Positions 63,163-64,000 of a DNA stretch of 64,000 bases are shown one piece after another. The translations under genes and the position numbers were made by a program. The notes under the pieces are model-generated. The model had not been told where the DNA came from, did not search any database, and was given only the letters and a program-made list of their open reading frames with translations. Source of the stretch: Paramecium octaurelia (Eukaryota; Ciliophora; Oligohymenophorea; Peniculida; Parameciidae). Numbering within the stretch: position 1 is the stretch's first letter; each line of letters opens with the position of its first letter. The stretch lies in contig CAJJDP010000121.1 in NCBI GenBank assembly GCA_905182995.1, positions 186,248 to 250,247 on the forward strand, in the 5' to 3' direction.

Positions 63163-63276
63163 TAATTTTTCAATTGAGAATTTACATGCATTTTATTTCT
63201 TCTTAATACATCAATTTCCTAAAATATTAATAAATGCAACGCAACACCAGTATTACATTAATAATTTTTTCAAAAT

Positions 63277-64000
63277 ATGGAGCAAAAATTGCAATTATTA
63301 AATTCAAGCATTCAAGTCGACCCCCATAATCCTCAGATTCCTTAAACCTTAAGGCATTTGAAAGTATTCTAATATTGTCTAAACTGTAGCTTGAAATTTT
63401 TAATGAATTAGCTGTAAATAGATTGGGAACAGAAAAATTAGCGTGTAAACTATTTTTAATATCATTAGTACATTTCTGTGAATTGGAAGTCACCTATTTA
63501 TTAATTTCAAAACAAATTGAAAATTTTGAATTAGCAATAGAAAGATTAATGAAATTTTATAATTAAGGTCTTGAAAGTAAGGATAAAGCTCACTACACTG
63601 GTATCTACTTAATTTATTTACTATCCTTTAATAAGTATTAAATTTACCTAAATAATTGACTAGATTTGCGTAATATTATTCTTAGATTGAATTATTGCCG
63701 AAAGAGACATTCTAACATCCTTTTGTTCATTTTGTACTCTAATTAGAGTACAAATTGAGCATAGGAAGTTATTCTGATCTTTTGGGGGATTACCATCCAA
63801 CAGGAATTGAGAATGTATTCTTAGAAAGAATTATGGACACTATCAGGTAAAGCAAATTGTTAAAATTAGATTATAAACAGCTTTAAGTGCCAATGCATCT
63901 TACAAATATTTAACTATAGAAAATGCTATTAAATTATTTAATGTTAAAAGTATTCAAGAATTATAATCATTTGCTTAAAAATAACATTTCAAATGGAAAT
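63277..64000 (+). CDS. RPN12: 26S proteasome regulatory subunit RPN12 (partial)
   Basis: Runs off the window. Introns 63364-63389 (26 nt), 63635-63663 (29 nt) and 63847-63869 (23 nt) keep frame. Order matches RPN12/PSMD8: helical N-terminus (LEIFNELAVNRLGTEKLACK), CELEVTYLLISKQIENFELA, LESKDKAHYTGIYLIYLLSF, YSDLLGDYHPTGIENVFLER, then the PCI winged helix start ANASYKYLTIENAIKLFN and IQELQSFAQKQHFKWK. RPN12 is a lid PCI subunit that links lid and base in 26S assembly. The last 15 or so residues and stop lie beyond the window. Confidence 0.85.

Overview
The window is a ciliate somatic (macronuclear) segment and is almost certainly from Paramecium. Real genes run through TAA and TAG, which must be read as glutamine, and end only at TGA. 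The DNA is very AT-rich. Genes are interrupted by tiny introns of about 20-35 nt, mostly GTA...TAG, and genes often lie tens of bases apart. Standard-code ORF calling therefore breaks nearly every gene. I re-read both strands with TGA as the only stop and joined exons across short introns; exon sums divisible by three were used as a check. Function is assigned by motif recognition only; no database search was possible.

Layout. 0.2-3 kb (+): VWA-domain protein, MORN-repeat protein. 3.2-6.1 kb (-): transmembrane RING protein, stomatin-like SPFH protein. 5.9-8.7 kb: an identical 1387-bp segment twice, separated by one N; it duplicates part of an RBR ubiquitin ligase and the 5' part of the SPFH gene and looks like an unmerged assembly overlap. 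8.7-16 kb: RBR ligase, two unknown proteins, calcium-dependent protein kinase, WD40 protein, NOP10, EF-hand protein, SEC61 beta. 16-22 kb: broken CCCH zinc-finger gene, a cyclic-nucleotide-type K+ channel with a zinc knuckle, and a Pumilio protein with a poly-Q tail. 22-25.5 kb: a small protein and a divergent pair of MORN proteins sharing a 56-bp promoter. 25.5-31.6 kb (-): a 2013-residue cysteine-rich, furin-like-repeat surface protein.

31.6-44.6 kb is looser: a small membrane protein, a KH/RS RNA-binding protein, a mitoPLD/Zucchini-like protein that lacks the HKD catalytic residues, an HTH-like protein, a B-box/CHY-like zinc protein, the F1-ATPase chaperone ATP12 and coiled-coil proteins. 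44.6-64 kb: TLDc-domain protein, FANCM/Mph1-like helicase, divergent pair of structural proteins with a 27-bp promoter, polycystin-2-like channel, AGC kinase, WD40 protein, secreted protein, EF-hand protein, coiled-coil protein, and the start of proteasome subunit RPN12.

Functionally the genes are a mixture, with no operon-like pathway. Themes are calcium signalling (CDPK, EF-hand proteins, PKD2-like channel), membrane excitability (K+ channel), RNA binding (PUF, KH, CCCH) and conserved housekeeping (NOP10, SEC61 beta, ATP12, RPN12, FANCM-like). Several reading frames are repaired by changing one base in a homopolymer run, so the sequence carries draft-quality indels; those breaks should not be read as pseudogenes without resequencing.
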